Source: JBBQKI01 sp038326725
GTDB lineage: Bacteria > Bacteroidota > Bacteroidia > Flavobacteriales > Flavobacteriaceae
Direction: 5' to 3'
Assembly: GCA_038326725.1 (NCBI GenBank)
Contig: JBBQKI010000009.1
Location: 1-64,000 of the forward strand
Length of the DNA: 64,000 bases
The notes below the pieces were generated by a model. It was not told the DNA's origin. It worked only from the letters and a program-made list of their open reading frames with translations, and did not search any database. Below, piece after piece: positions 9,085 to 17,207 of this stretch (positions are counted from its first letter, which is position 1; each line of letters begins with the position of its first letter). The translations under genes and the position numbers were made by a program.

Positions 9085-9114
9085 CAAATGTATATAAATT
9101 ATTTTTTCCGCAAA
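9085..9114 (-). promoter_or_regulatory. Promoter of the tRNA-tuf transcript
   Basis: TTTG (9114-9111), 18 bases, then TACATTTG (9092-9085), a perfect match to the Bacteroidetes -33/-7 consensus on the minus strand. The predicted start falls at the base of the following hairpin. Confidence 0.7.
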
Positions 9115-9134
9115 ACTTTTTAGGAAAAATTCTC

Positions 9135-9437
9135 CTATAAATACGCTTTTTGTTTTTGTTTTCGCTTCTTTAATTGCCTTTCCAAAGATTTTATGCAATC
9201 ATCGGTACCTTCCTCGAAGGTTTTTGCTTCTTTTTTGATAATCAAATCATCGCCGGGAACGCTCAATAAAATCTCTACCATTTTGTTCTCCTTTTCACTT
9301 GTTTTTTTTACTTTCAAAAACACGTCAGCGAAAACAATGCGGTCATAAAATTGTTCCAATTTGGTCAATTTCCTTTCAATAAAATGAAGCAGCTTTACAT
9401 CTGCCACAAAATTGGGGGTCTGCACATTTACTTTCAT
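9135..9437 (-). CDS. hpf: Ribosome hibernation promoting factor, short form
   Basis: 100 residues of the HPF/RaiA family (sigma-54 modulation protein). Such proteins bind the 30S decoding centre and help store ribosomes as dimers or inactive particles. The sequence has the family beta-alpha-beta pattern (MKVNVQTPNFVADVKLLHFIERKLTKL, then VFLKV and VEILLSVPGDDLIIKKEAKTFEEGTDDCIKSLERQLKK, quoted in parts) and a basic C-terminus. It lacks the C-terminal dimerisation domain of long HPF. It starts 24 bases after xerC and is probably co-transcribed with it. Confidence 0.88.
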   Translation of the reverse strand: MKVNVQTPNFVADVKLLHFIERKLTKLEQFYDRIVFADVFLKVKKTSEKENKMVEILLSVPGDDLIIKKEAKTFEEGTDDCIKSLERQLKKRKQKQKAYL

Positions 9438-9461
9438 AAAAAATATATTAAAAATTAAACT

Positions 9462-10355
9462 TCATTTTGAATTCCTTGGGTGCGAATTTTTATGAACTTC
9501 CTTCAATTTCGCAATGCTGTTGTGAATGTAAACCTGGGTGGAGGCCAAACTACTGTGACCCAATAACTCTTTAACAGCGTTCAAGTCCGCACCTTCTTCC
9601 AACAAATGCGTGGCAAAGGAATGCCTCAAAATATGAGGGCTTTTTTTCACCTTTTCCGATGCTTTACTAAAGTAGTTATTTATGAGTCGGTACACAAGTG
9701 TTTCATAAATTTTAACCCCCTTTGTTGTCAAAAAAAGGTACTCGGGGTTTTTAATGGTTGCAAGTTTTTTCCGCTCAAGGACATAATCTTCCAAAGTTTT
9801 AAGAACTACGGGGATAAGCGGGATAATCCGCTCTTTATTTCTTTTACCCAAAACCTTTACCGTTTTTTGGGAAACTGAAACATCGTTCATTTTTATGTTT
9901 ATAAGCTCAGCCCGACGTATGCCCGTGGCGTAGAAGAGTTCCACTATCAACCTGTCTCGTAAGCCTTCAAAAGTGTTTTCCCTTTCTGAAAGGAGATCCA
10001 TCACGTTTTCAATTTCCTTCCCGGAAAAAGGTACCTGCACTTTTTTTGCGGTTTTTAAAGCTATATGTTTTGCAAGCGGGTTTACCTCAATCTGTTTGGT
10101 TTTAAGCAAAAATTTATAATAGGTTTTTAAAGATGAAATCTTCCGGTTGATGCTGCGGTTCGAAATGCCCGCATCCACTAACGAAACAATCCAGTTGCGG
10201 ATGATGGCATAGTTGACGGTTTTAATTTCCAAATACCCGAAACCATTCGAAGCAAACGCTAAAAAACTTTCCAAATCTTTATGATAAGCAGTAACCGTAT
10301 GGGGCGATTGTTTTTTTTCAAGCTGAAGGTAGAAAATGAAATCTTGAAAAGGCAT
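9462..10355 (-). CDS. xerC: Tyrosine recombinase XerC-like
   Basis: 297 residues. The N-terminal SAM-like core-binding domain (residues 1-85) is followed by the catalytic domain with all expected residues: R147 (ATGIRRAE), K171, H241 and R244 (HILRHSFATH), H267 (LLGHSS) and Y276. The role would be chromosome dimer resolution at dif with XerD. Housekeeping location between rpsU and hpf argues against a phage integrase. Family length about 295-305. Confidence 0.9.
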   Translation of the reverse strand: MPFQDFIFYLQLEKKQSPHTVTAYHKDLESFLAFASNGFGYLEIKTVNYAIIRNWIVSLVDAGISNRSINRKISSLKTYYKFLLKTKQIEVNPLAKHIALKTAKKVQVPFSGKEIENVMDLLSERENTFEGLRDRLIVELFYATGIRRAELINIKMNDVSVSQKTVKVLGKRNKERIIPLIPVVLKTLEDYVLERKKLATIKNPEYLFLTTKGVKIYETLVYRLINNYFSKASEKVKKSPHILRHSFATHLLEEGADLNAVKELLGHSSLASTQVYIHNSIAKLKEVHKNSHPRNSK

Positions 10356-10373
10356 AGCACGGGGGATTGAACG

Positions 10374-10401
10374 TAAAGGTACGATAATACCAAAAAAACA
10401 A
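10374..10401 (-). promoter_or_regulatory. Promoter of xerC-hpf
   Basis: Minus strand TTG (10401-10399), 17 bases, TACCTTTA (10381-10374), one mismatch to TAnnTTTG. It sits just downstream of the rpsU terminator and 19 bases before the xerC ATG. Confidence 0.5.
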
Positions 10402-10419
10402 TTTTAAAATTAAGGCATT

Positions 10420-10455
10420 AAAAAAACCGGTGGGAATTAAAATTCCAACCGGTTT
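10420..10455 (-). terminator. Terminator after rpsU
   Basis: Minus-strand hairpin AAACCGGT/ACCGGTTT with an inner GGAAT/ATTCC stem, followed by a T run. It starts about 21 bases after the rpsU stop codon. Confidence 0.85.
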
Positions 10456-10476
10456 ATAGTATAATAAGGAGAAAGG

Positions 10477-10671
10477 TTAAATTTCTTCCTGATCCCTTAA
10501 ATTTTGAATATACTGTGCTTTCTGTACTTCTTTCCTTCGTTTAACCGATGGCTTTATGAAAGCTTGCCGTGCACGCAACTGACGCATGGTTCCTGTTTTG
10601 TCGAATTTTCGTTTGAAACGCTTTAGCGCCCTATCGATATTTTCTCCGTCTTTTATTGGTATTATTAACAT
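10477..10671 (-). CDS. rpsU: Ribosomal protein bS21
   Basis: 64 residues, start MLIIPIKDGENIDRALKRFKRKF then RQLRARQAFIKPSVKRR. Small-subunit protein next to the 3' end of 16S rRNA. In Flavobacterium johnsoniae ribosomes bS21 helps cover the anti-Shine-Dalgarno sequence, which is established knowledge. This gene, unlike its neighbours, has a strong AGGAGG 10 bases before its ATG, which fits feedback control by its own product. It has its own promoter and terminator and so forms a single-gene unit. Confidence 0.97.
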   Translation of the reverse strand: MLIIPIKDGENIDRALKRFKRKFDKTGTMRQLRARQAFIKPSVKRRKEVQKAQYIQNLRDQEEI

Positions 10672-10708
10672 AGTGCCTTAACCTCCTCTCTTTTGGAGGG
10701 CAAATATA
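10672..10708 (-). promoter_or_regulatory. rpsU promoter and Shine-Dalgarno hairpin
   Basis: TATATTTG (10708-10701) is a perfect -7 box. AGGAGG lies at 10687-10682, ten bases before the ATG. CCTCC (10699-10695) can pair with that GGAGG with an 8-base loop, hiding the ribosome site if the transcript begins early enough to include it. No clear -33 TTG was found. Confidence 0.6.
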
Positions 10709-10758
10709 GGGTAATATTTTATAACTCCTAAAAAATTATTTGCAGAAAAAGTCAATGT

Positions 10759-11478
10759 TCAGCTCACTCTCTTCGCTTCAATCGCCTCCACCCATTCCTT
10801 ATGCCCGCAGTTTGGACAAACCTGTTCGGAAGCAGAAGCCTCCATCACATGCACCATCCCGCAATACAAGCATGCATATTTGCCTGCTTTTTCAATCACA
10901 CGCAATTTGTTTTTAAGTTTATCGGGGAAAATAGGAAGCCCAGGAATGGTGTTTTCTTCAGAAAAATAAAGCAAGCTGATGCTGCCGTTCACTTCAAAAA
11001 TGGCGGTCCGTACCTGTCCCAAATGTTCTATGCTCTCGTTGCGCAGTTCCATCAAAAATTCATCAAGGGCTAAGTTTTGCTTTGCAACCGCTTCAAAAAT
11101 AAAAATCCCGTTCTCAATAATAGTGATGGGTTTCCCCTCAAAAAAATGCTCCACTTTTTTTTGGGTAGCAATAAAATGGGTGATAATTTTATAAAGCCCG
11201 ATGACTACAATAAAAACAACTAATGTTGGTATAATGGCCACGTCTTCATAAAACATGGTATCGCCGGCCGCCGAGCCGAGAGCCAAAATGATGATGAGCT
11301 CAAAAGCAGAAAGCTGTTTTAATTCACGCCTGCCAGTAATTTTAAGTCCAATAATAATGATGATGAACATAAAAACCGAACGGCCCAATACTTCCCAAAG
11401 AAAATGGTAGGGCAAATCATTCATTAAAATGCGATGCAAATCAAAAGGAATGAAATCATTATCGGCTTGAAGAAACAT
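10759..11478 (-). CDS. DUF421/YetF-like membrane protein with C-terminal zinc ribbon
   Basis: 239 residues. Three hydrophobic segments (about 28-46, 58-72 and 81-103) with the KITGRRELKQLSAFELIIILALGSAAGD signature of the DUF421/YetF family, then the cytosolic DUF421 beta domain (FEGKPITIIENG, NLALDEFLMELRNESIEHLGQVRTAIFE, quoted in parts). The C-terminal 45 residues add a rubredoxin-like zinc ribbon, C203, C206, C221 and C224 (CLYCG and CPNCG). Function of the family is not settled. It ends 87 bases before the rpsU start on the same strand. Confidence 0.85.
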   Translation of the reverse strand: MFLQADNDFIPFDLHRILMNDLPYHFLWEVLGRSVFMFIIIIIGLKITGRRELKQLSAFELIIILALGSAAGDTMFYEDVAIIPTLVVFIVVIGLYKIITHFIATQKKVEHFFEGKPITIIENGIFIFEAVAKQNLALDEFLMELRNESIEHLGQVRTAIFEVNGSISLLYFSEENTIPGLPIFPDKLKNKLRVIEKAGKYACLYCGMVHVMEASASEQVCPNCGHKEWVEAIEAKRVS

Positions 11479-11521
11479 ATTTTAGCTCATTAAAAAAATA
11501 ATAATTTAAGAATACTCTTAT

Positions 11522-12946
11522 CTAATTGGTCTGAAATGCCCGCTCACTCAAGTCCTCAATAAATTTCCCTTCTTTTTCGCTTTCCAATAAAACATTATAG
11601 TTTTCCCAGAAAGTTGCATTGTAGGGCCTCGAAGAAAAAATATCCGACGACCACTTTTGCTGAAGTGCCAAGTTTATGGTTTCCGGTTCTTTTATAATTT
11701 CGGTAAATAGTATTTCTTGAATTGTATAATAATACTGTTCGTCTTTATCAAAACCAGGCTCGGCTTCCATCCTTTCTTTATCCGAAGACCTTTCCCCCGT
11801 ATTTACAAGTTTTGGGGTTTCGTAATAAAAGTAATTGGGATACATCTTATCTTCAAACTCCGTATAGGTTATTATAAGTTTATGATTAATTTGTGAATCA
11901 AAAAGGCTTTTGCTCCTCTTTTTTTGAACATCGGAAGCAGCAACCAATTCATACTCAATTTTTTTAAAGGCATAATTGTCCCAATAAATGTACAGCCACC
12001 CTTGGGCTTCATACCCCTCATTATAAATATTTTCCGTGTTTAAACCAATGAAATCTTTGCTTTTAGAAATCTTGATTTTATAGAGTTTTCTACCGTCATC
12101 AACTAAAATCGTATCGAGATCAAACTGATGTTTATCGAGCATATTTTCGCCAAACAAAGCGTCCCGCATATTGGCATTCCTCACTAAATTTAGCCTTCCT
12201 TTAAAGAGGTTTTCCAAACCGTTGACCCTTGTATCGTTCCATTTGATTGCTTCAATCAAAGATGCTGTCGGGATTGTGTTCCGGTTTAACGTTCCTGACT
12301 TTGACCTGGAATTCTTATTTTTATTATTTAAATAGGCAGTATAGGTAAACAGGCTGTCAACATCCCTTAAATCGTAACTTTTCCTATTTTCATCAACGTT
12401 TATTTTCAAATTATTTTTGGACCCGGATGCATAACTGGAATCATATAAAGTAATCGCGCTTTCAATAAGCCATTTGTATTCCTTTTTGTTCCGTTCCCGG
12501 TGCCGTAAAAATCCTTTTTGCAAATAGGGTTCTTCGGGTAGGTTATCTGGTATTTCTTTAATAGCCCTTAATACAATTTCATTGCCTGTTTTGGGCCTTG
12601 AGTCAGCAACAATAACCACCTCATCTAAAGAGGCTACATCTTCTTCCAAAAATATATCCGTGGTTGCATCAAAATCTTTAATAATAGTTTTAAAACTTTT
12701 ATACCCGATGGAAGAAATAACTAAAGTATCATTTCTGTTTTCTTCGGGCACCAACAAAACAAAATTACCATCGGCATTGGTAATGGTGCCTTTGGTGGTA
12801 TTTTGAACATAAATGTTGGCATTTTCAATGGGTTGGAAGGACATAAAATCCACAACCCTGTTTTTAACTTCTATCTGCGCATAACCATTTAAGGAGAATA
12901 GGCCTATTGCAAAAGCAAAAAATAGTTTTAAAAAATTATATCTCAT
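11522..12946 (-). CDS. Exported carboxypeptidase-D-regulatory-like domain protein
   Basis: I place the start at the ATG at 12946 because MRYNFLKLFFAFAIGLFSLNGYAQ is a good signal peptide; a further ATG at 12976 would add ten residues. Residues 25-110 form a CarboxypepD_reg-like beta-sandwich (VVDFMSFQPIENANIYVQNT, GTITNADGNFVL, SSIGYKS), common at the N-terminus of Bacteroidetes envelope proteins. The remaining 360 residues are beta-rich with no motif I can name; homologues are usually listed as hypothetical. Probably periplasmic or outer-membrane linked. Confidence 0.7.
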   Translation of the reverse strand: MRYNFLKLFFAFAIGLFSLNGYAQIEVKNRVVDFMSFQPIENANIYVQNTTKGTITNADGNFVLLVPEENRNDTLVISSIGYKSFKTIIKDFDATTDIFLEEDVASLDEVVIVADSRPKTGNEIVLRAIKEIPDNLPEEPYLQKGFLRHRERNKKEYKWLIESAITLYDSSYASGSKNNLKINVDENRKSYDLRDVDSLFTYTAYLNNKNKNSRSKSGTLNRNTIPTASLIEAIKWNDTRVNGLENLFKGRLNLVRNANMRDALFGENMLDKHQFDLDTILVDDGRKLYKIKISKSKDFIGLNTENIYNEGYEAQGWLYIYWDNYAFKKIEYELVAASDVQKKRSKSLFDSQINHKLIITYTEFEDKMYPNYFYYETPKLVNTGERSSDKERMEAEPGFDKDEQYYYTIQEILFTEIIKEPETINLALQQKWSSDIFSSRPYNATFWENYNVLLESEKEGKFIEDLSERAFQTN

Positions 12947-13002
12947 TTTTTCAACCGGATTAAGTTGATTACACAATTATTTAATAAAAAAATAGAATTT
13001 GT

Positions 13003-14160
13003 TTAAGTAGCGGGCCTGTATTCTTTCTTTTCAAAAATCATCTTTGCCAAAATTTCCCGTAATATTTCTGAAGTGCCACCACCGATGGGGCCCAAACGGC
13101 TGTCGCGGAACAATCTTGCCAAGGGATAATCTTCCATATAGCCGTAGCCGCCCAAAAACTGAAGGCAATTATAAATTACTTCATCCGCAATTTTTGTGGA
13201 AACCAGTTTGCTCATCGTGGCTTCTTTTACCACATATTCACCATCATTCAGTCTTTTGGCGGTAGTATAATTAAAGGTTTTGCACATTTCCACCTCGCTT
13301 GCCATATCCGAAATTTTATGTCGCAGGGCCTGGAATTCGGAAATTGGTTTTCCAAAAGCCATCCTTTCCTTCATGTATTTTATGGTATATTCCAACGCAA
13401 ATTCACTTCGCGCATGGGCGTTAATGCCCATAATGATGCGTTCAAAGGCAAAGTGCTGCATAATGTATGCAAAGCCCTTATTTTCTTCGCCCATTAAATT
13501 TCCCAAAGGAATTTTCACATTGTCAAAAGCAATCTCCGCAGTATCGGAAGCACGCCATCCCAATTTATCCAATTTTGTAGCGGAAACGCCGGGCGTATCT
13601 CGATCAATAACAAAAATACTGATGCCCTTGTTTCCCAAATCTGGTGAAGTTTTAGCGGCCACCACCAAATAATCACTGTACACGCCGTTGGTAATAAATG
13701 TTTTTGAACCGTTAATCACGTAGCCGTTCCCCTCCTTTATCGCCGTAGTGCGCATCCCAGAAACGTCGCTTCCGCCAAAGGGCTCGGTAATGCAAAGGCA
13801 ACCTATCATTTCGCCGCTTATGCTGGGAGCGAGATATTTTTTCTTTTGTTCATCATTTCCTTCTTTGTTCAAATGCGTCATCGCCAAATAGGCATGCGCC
13901 CACATGGCCGCTGCAAATCCTCCGGAATTTATTTTTTGTAGTTCCTCCAAAAATATCACGGTATAAAAAAGGTCAAGACCCAACCCGCCATATTGCTCCG
14001 GGGTATTAATGCCAAAGTAGCCCATCTCGCCAAATTTTTTCCAGATAAAGCGTTCAATAGTGCCGGACTTTTCCCATTTTTCGATATGGGGGACCACTTC
14101 TTTTTGAAGGAAATCCTGAAAACTTTTTCTGAAAAAATGATGCTCTTCCGTGAAATACAT
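13003..14160 (-). CDS. Acyl-CoA dehydrogenase
   Basis: 385 residues, FAD flavoenzyme that makes the alpha-beta double bond in acyl-CoA. FAD-binding motifs CLCITEPFGGSD and YVINGSKTFITNG are present. The C-terminal position that carries glutamate in medium-chain enzymes reads GGGTSEI instead; the likely base is E240 in HFAFERI, the place used in long-chain and isovaleryl enzymes. That points to a long-chain or branched substrate, which is inference. It stands alone, 26 bases before the next gene downstream. Confidence 0.93.
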   Translation of the reverse strand: MYFTEEHHFFRKSFQDFLQKEVVPHIEKWEKSGTIERFIWKKFGEMGYFGINTPEQYGGLGLDLFYTVIFLEELQKINSGGFAAAMWAHAYLAMTHLNKEGNDEQKKKYLAPSISGEMIGCLCITEPFGGSDVSGMRTTAIKEGNGYVINGSKTFITNGVYSDYLVVAAKTSPDLGNKGISIFVIDRDTPGVSATKLDKLGWRASDTAEIAFDNVKIPLGNLMGEENKGFAYIMQHFAFERIIMGINAHARSEFALEYTIKYMKERMAFGKPISEFQALRHKISDMASEVEMCKTFNYTTAKRLNDGEYVVKEATMSKLVSTKIADEVIYNCLQFLGGYGYMEDYPLARLFRDSRLGPIGGGTSEILREILAKMIFEKKEYRPAT

Positions 14161-14225
14161 AGTTCTTCTTTTGATTTTGATTCGGGGTTATAAACGGTAC
14201 CCCATTTATTTGGCAAGGGTTTCAG

Positions 14226-15113
14226 TTAATTTATACCAAAATGGTCAAGCGACAAATATAACTGAATTAGCTGTAATTTCCGTGGGGTCAACCCTTCAAT
14301 TCCATCCAATTCCTCAAAGCTATCGACACCTTGGTGAAGTGTCCGGTATTCCCAAATCTTTTTTGCCAGTTCAAACGAAATCCCCGGGATAGTGGCAATA
14401 TCCGAGGCTGTAGCGGTATTAATGCTCATTTTTGGAACCTTTTTAGGTGTTTTTACGGTGAATTGATTTAGTGTTCGCTGCACAACGGCTGCTTCCAAAC
14501 CATAAACGTCATATAATTGGGAATCATCGACAAATCCGCCAAGTTTTTCACGGTATGAAATTATCCTTTTGCTAAATGCTTCACCAATGCCGCTGACTTC
14601 CTGCAATTGGGCTTCTGTGGCGTGGTTCAAATCATTTTTTTGGGCGAGAGGTTTTTCGGAATAATCATTTTTAAAAAAAGCCTTTTGTGGTTTGGGATCG
14701 GTTAACCAATCGGGAAATTTAAAAGACGGCCCAATAATCGCCAAAAGGGAATCCGAAGCTTTTGTTACATTTTTAAAATCCTCAATGGAATTAATCCATT
14801 TATTTTGTTCCCTAAAAGCGTGTAATCTATCAATTTCTTCAAGGGACATTCCCAAGGTATAGCCTTTAAAATCGGTTATAAAATTTGGATTAAATGGATA
14901 AAGTTTTGGTTTTTGTGATTCAATTTTGGCAAGCCGTAAGGAATCTATTTCCTTTTGAACGGCAAGAATTTCTGGCGAAGTGGTATCCATAAGATTTTCT
15001 TCCCCAAAATCAACAAAATAAAAAATATACAATAGGGCACAAATTATTAGTACCAAAAACAAAATCCCACTCCGCTGTTGTCTATTGAAAGTGAAGTGGG
15101 ACCTGAAAATCAT
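14226..15113 (-). CDS. Helix-hairpin-helix (ComEA-like) membrane-anchored protein
   Basis: 295 residues. One membrane helix near residues 16-35 anchors it, then three HhH-type repeats: a degenerate one near residue 75 (GMSLEEIDRLHAFREQNKWI), LNHATEAQLQEVSGIGEAFS near 164 and INTATASDIATIPGISFELA near 231, with a further half repeat at the end. ComEA-like domains bind double-stranded DNA without sequence preference. No competence genes lie nearby, so a role in DNA uptake is only a possibility. Confidence 0.8.
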   Translation of the reverse strand: MIFRSHFTFNRQQRSGILFLVLIICALLYIFYFVDFGEENLMDTTSPEILAVQKEIDSLRLAKIESQKPKLYPFNPNFITDFKGYTLGMSLEEIDRLHAFREQNKWINSIEDFKNVTKASDSLLAIIGPSFKFPDWLTDPKPQKAFFKNDYSEKPLAQKNDLNHATEAQLQEVSGIGEAFSKRIISYREKLGGFVDDSQLYDVYGLEAAVVQRTLNQFTVKTPKKVPKMSINTATASDIATIPGISFELAKKIWEYRTLHQGVDSFEELDGIEGLTPRKLQLIQLYLSLDHFGIN

Positions 15114-15123
15114 AGCATTGAGA

Positions 15124-16821
15124 TTAATCGGAAATCGCTTCCCGCTTCATTTTTATTGCATCTAAATATCTTCGCAACTGTTTTTTAACTACGGGAAACA
15201 GGAAGAACAAACCTATCATATTGGGGAAGATCATCGCAAAAATCATAGCATCGGAAAAATCCCAGATAGATCTCATATTTGCTGCTGCACCAATTATAAT
15301 GAACACACAGAAAAGAAATTTATAAACCAAATCCATAGTTTTTCCCCTTCCGAAAAGGTATTTCCAAGATTGCAGGCCGTAATAAGACCATGAAATCATT
15401 GTTGAAACGGCAAAAAGGAACACTGCCAAGGTCAAGAATATATTTGAGTAAGGTATAAATTCGTGAAATGCCTGCGCCGTAATACCGGAACCTTCGTAGG
15501 AAACGCCATCAATAATGGCCACCCCAGTGCCCGTTACGTCCCCATACTCAAAAAAGCCGCCAAAATTGAAAATTATAATAACCAAAGCCGTCATGGTACA
15601 GATAACAACTGTATCGATAAATGGTTCCAATAATGCTACCAAGCCTTCGCTGGCAGAATATTTTGTCCTGACCGCACTGTGAGCAATAGAAGCTGAACCT
15701 GCCCCGGCCTCATTGCTAAAAGCTGCCCTTTTAAAACCGACCAAAAGCACCCCGATTATAGAACCAACACCAATAGCAGTGGGGTTGAAAGCTTCCGAGA
15801 TTATTAGGGATATCGCATCATCAATCAAACCGAAATTGCTCAAAATAATATACAAACAGGCCCCAACGTACAGTATTGCCATAAAAGGAACAACCTTTTC
15901 GGTTACTGCGGCAATCCTTTTAATGCCTCCAATAATAATAATTCCCACCAAAATTGCCAAAACAACACCTATCCAAAATCCTGCGGCAGTACTTTGCAAA
16001 TTAAAAAGATCCTTTAAAACAATGGTGGCCTGATTAGATTGAGCCGCATTACCGCCGCCAAATGAACCCCCAATACAAAAAATAGCAAATAGAACTGCCG
16101 TAACCTTGCCCAATACAGTAAACCCTTTTTCCTTTAAGCCTTTACTTAGATAGAACATAGGGCCGCCATATACGGTGCCGTCGGGGCCTACATCGCGATA
16201 TTGAACCCCGAGGGTACATTCCACGAATTTTGTTGACATTCCCAAAAAGCCACAAACTATCATCCAAAAAGTTGCCCCGGGACCTCCCAAAGCAATTGCA
16301 AGGGCTACACCGGCAATATTTCCGTTACCAACTGTGCCCGAAACTGCGGTGGCCAAGGCCTGAAAATGGCTAACCTCGCCCGCAGAACTTTCATCCCGGA
16401 TAGTATCGACAATATCCCCGTCAATTGCTAACTCATCGTTCAAGGATTCAACGTGTGCGTCAAAATCTGAAACCTTGTTCATATCTGTTCCTTGCGCGAT
16501 GCCGTCTTCCCCGTACAAAACCTTTGCGCCATGCTTTTCAATATCTTCATACTTTCCGCGTACGGTCATAAGGGCTCTCCAAAAATATCTGATGTTCGGA
16601 AAACCGAAGTATATGGTAAAAAAAGTTGCGCTAAATACCAATAGAATAAGTACAAATGGAATTCCAAAAACTTCGAAGAAAATCAAGTTTGAGAAGAAGG
16701 TTGAAACGGGTAAAAAAGCTTGATTTATTTGCTCATCAATTCCTATTTCGGGCGGTGCTTGCTGGGCGGAAACTAAAAATGGAACAAAAAGTGAAAACAG
16801 GAAGGGAAGTAATTTCTTCAT
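15124..16821 (-). CDS. Sodium/alanine symporter (AGCS family)
   Basis: 565 residues from the ATG at 16821, which gives an N-terminal signal-like segment MKKLLPFLFSLFVPFLVSAQ; a longer reading from 16893 is less likely. About ten membrane helices. Family motifs include ALATAVSGTVGNGNIAGVALA, VYGGPMFYLSKGLKEKG, GGSFGGGNAAQSNQA and AFSNEAGAGSASIAHSA. Imports alanine or glycine with sodium. A hydrophilic insertion near residues 100-145 after the second helix is longer than in the short family members. Confidence 0.9.
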   Translation of the reverse strand: MKKLLPFLFSLFVPFLVSAQQAPPEIGIDEQINQAFLPVSTFFSNLIFFEVFGIPFVLILLVFSATFFTIYFGFPNIRYFWRALMTVRGKYEDIEKHGAKVLYGEDGIAQGTDMNKVSDFDAHVESLNDELAIDGDIVDTIRDESSAGEVSHFQALATAVSGTVGNGNIAGVALAIALGGPGATFWMIVCGFLGMSTKFVECTLGVQYRDVGPDGTVYGGPMFYLSKGLKEKGFTVLGKVTAVLFAIFCIGGSFGGGNAAQSNQATIVLKDLFNLQSTAAGFWIGVVLAILVGIIIIGGIKRIAAVTEKVVPFMAILYVGACLYIILSNFGLIDDAISLIISEAFNPTAIGVGSIIGVLLVGFKRAAFSNEAGAGSASIAHSAVRTKYSASEGLVALLEPFIDTVVICTMTALVIIIFNFGGFFEYGDVTGTGVAIIDGVSYEGSGITAQAFHEFIPYSNIFLTLAVFLFAVSTMISWSYYGLQSWKYLFGRGKTMDLVYKFLFCVFIIIGAAANMRSIWDFSDAMIFAMIFPNMIGLFFLFPVVKKQLRRYLDAIKMKREAISD

Positions 16822-16946
16822 TTTAATATAAGTATAGATTAATAATGGCGAATTAAGAGGATAGCAAGATGCTAAAAAAATTATCCATTTCAAATAATTC
16901 CGCTTTAAAATGTTAACATTCCCTTAAAACATTATTAAAGTAATAT

Positions 16947-17177
16947 TTATAGGTCGAAAACCGAGCTGCGTTTAGTGTTAACCAAATCTTTTAATTTCAA
17001 TAAAAAAGCGAGGGTTAAATAAATGGCAAACCCAACCCCCAATGTGGCAAACGAAATATAAATAAAAAACAAACGAACGTTTCTCACCCGGATCCCCAAC
17101 CTGTCAGCAAAACGTGAGCTGACGTAAAAACCGCGTTTTTCAAGGTAATAGCGTATGTTATAAACCTTTTTAAGCAT
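16947..17177 (-). CDS. PspC-domain membrane protein
   Basis: 76 residues, PspC family: SSRFADRLGIRVRNVRLFFIYISFATLG is the core of the domain, with one long membrane segment near residues 35-63. In other bacteria PspC senses membrane stress, but stand-alone copies in Bacteroidetes have no assigned role. It follows the DUF2851 gene by 30 bases and is likely in its transcript. Confidence 0.8.
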   Translation of the reverse strand: MLKKVYNIRYYLEKRGFYVSSRFADRLGIRVRNVRLFFIYISFATLGVGFAIYLTLAFLLKLKDLVNTKRSSVFDL

Positions 17178-17207
17178 AGCTGCAAATTACTTTTTTTTTA
17201 AATACAT

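Noticed and set aside
9462..10355. Phage or island integrase
   Set aside because: The tyrosine recombinase sits in a housekeeping context between rpsU and hpf with XerC length and motifs; no phage genes are nearby.
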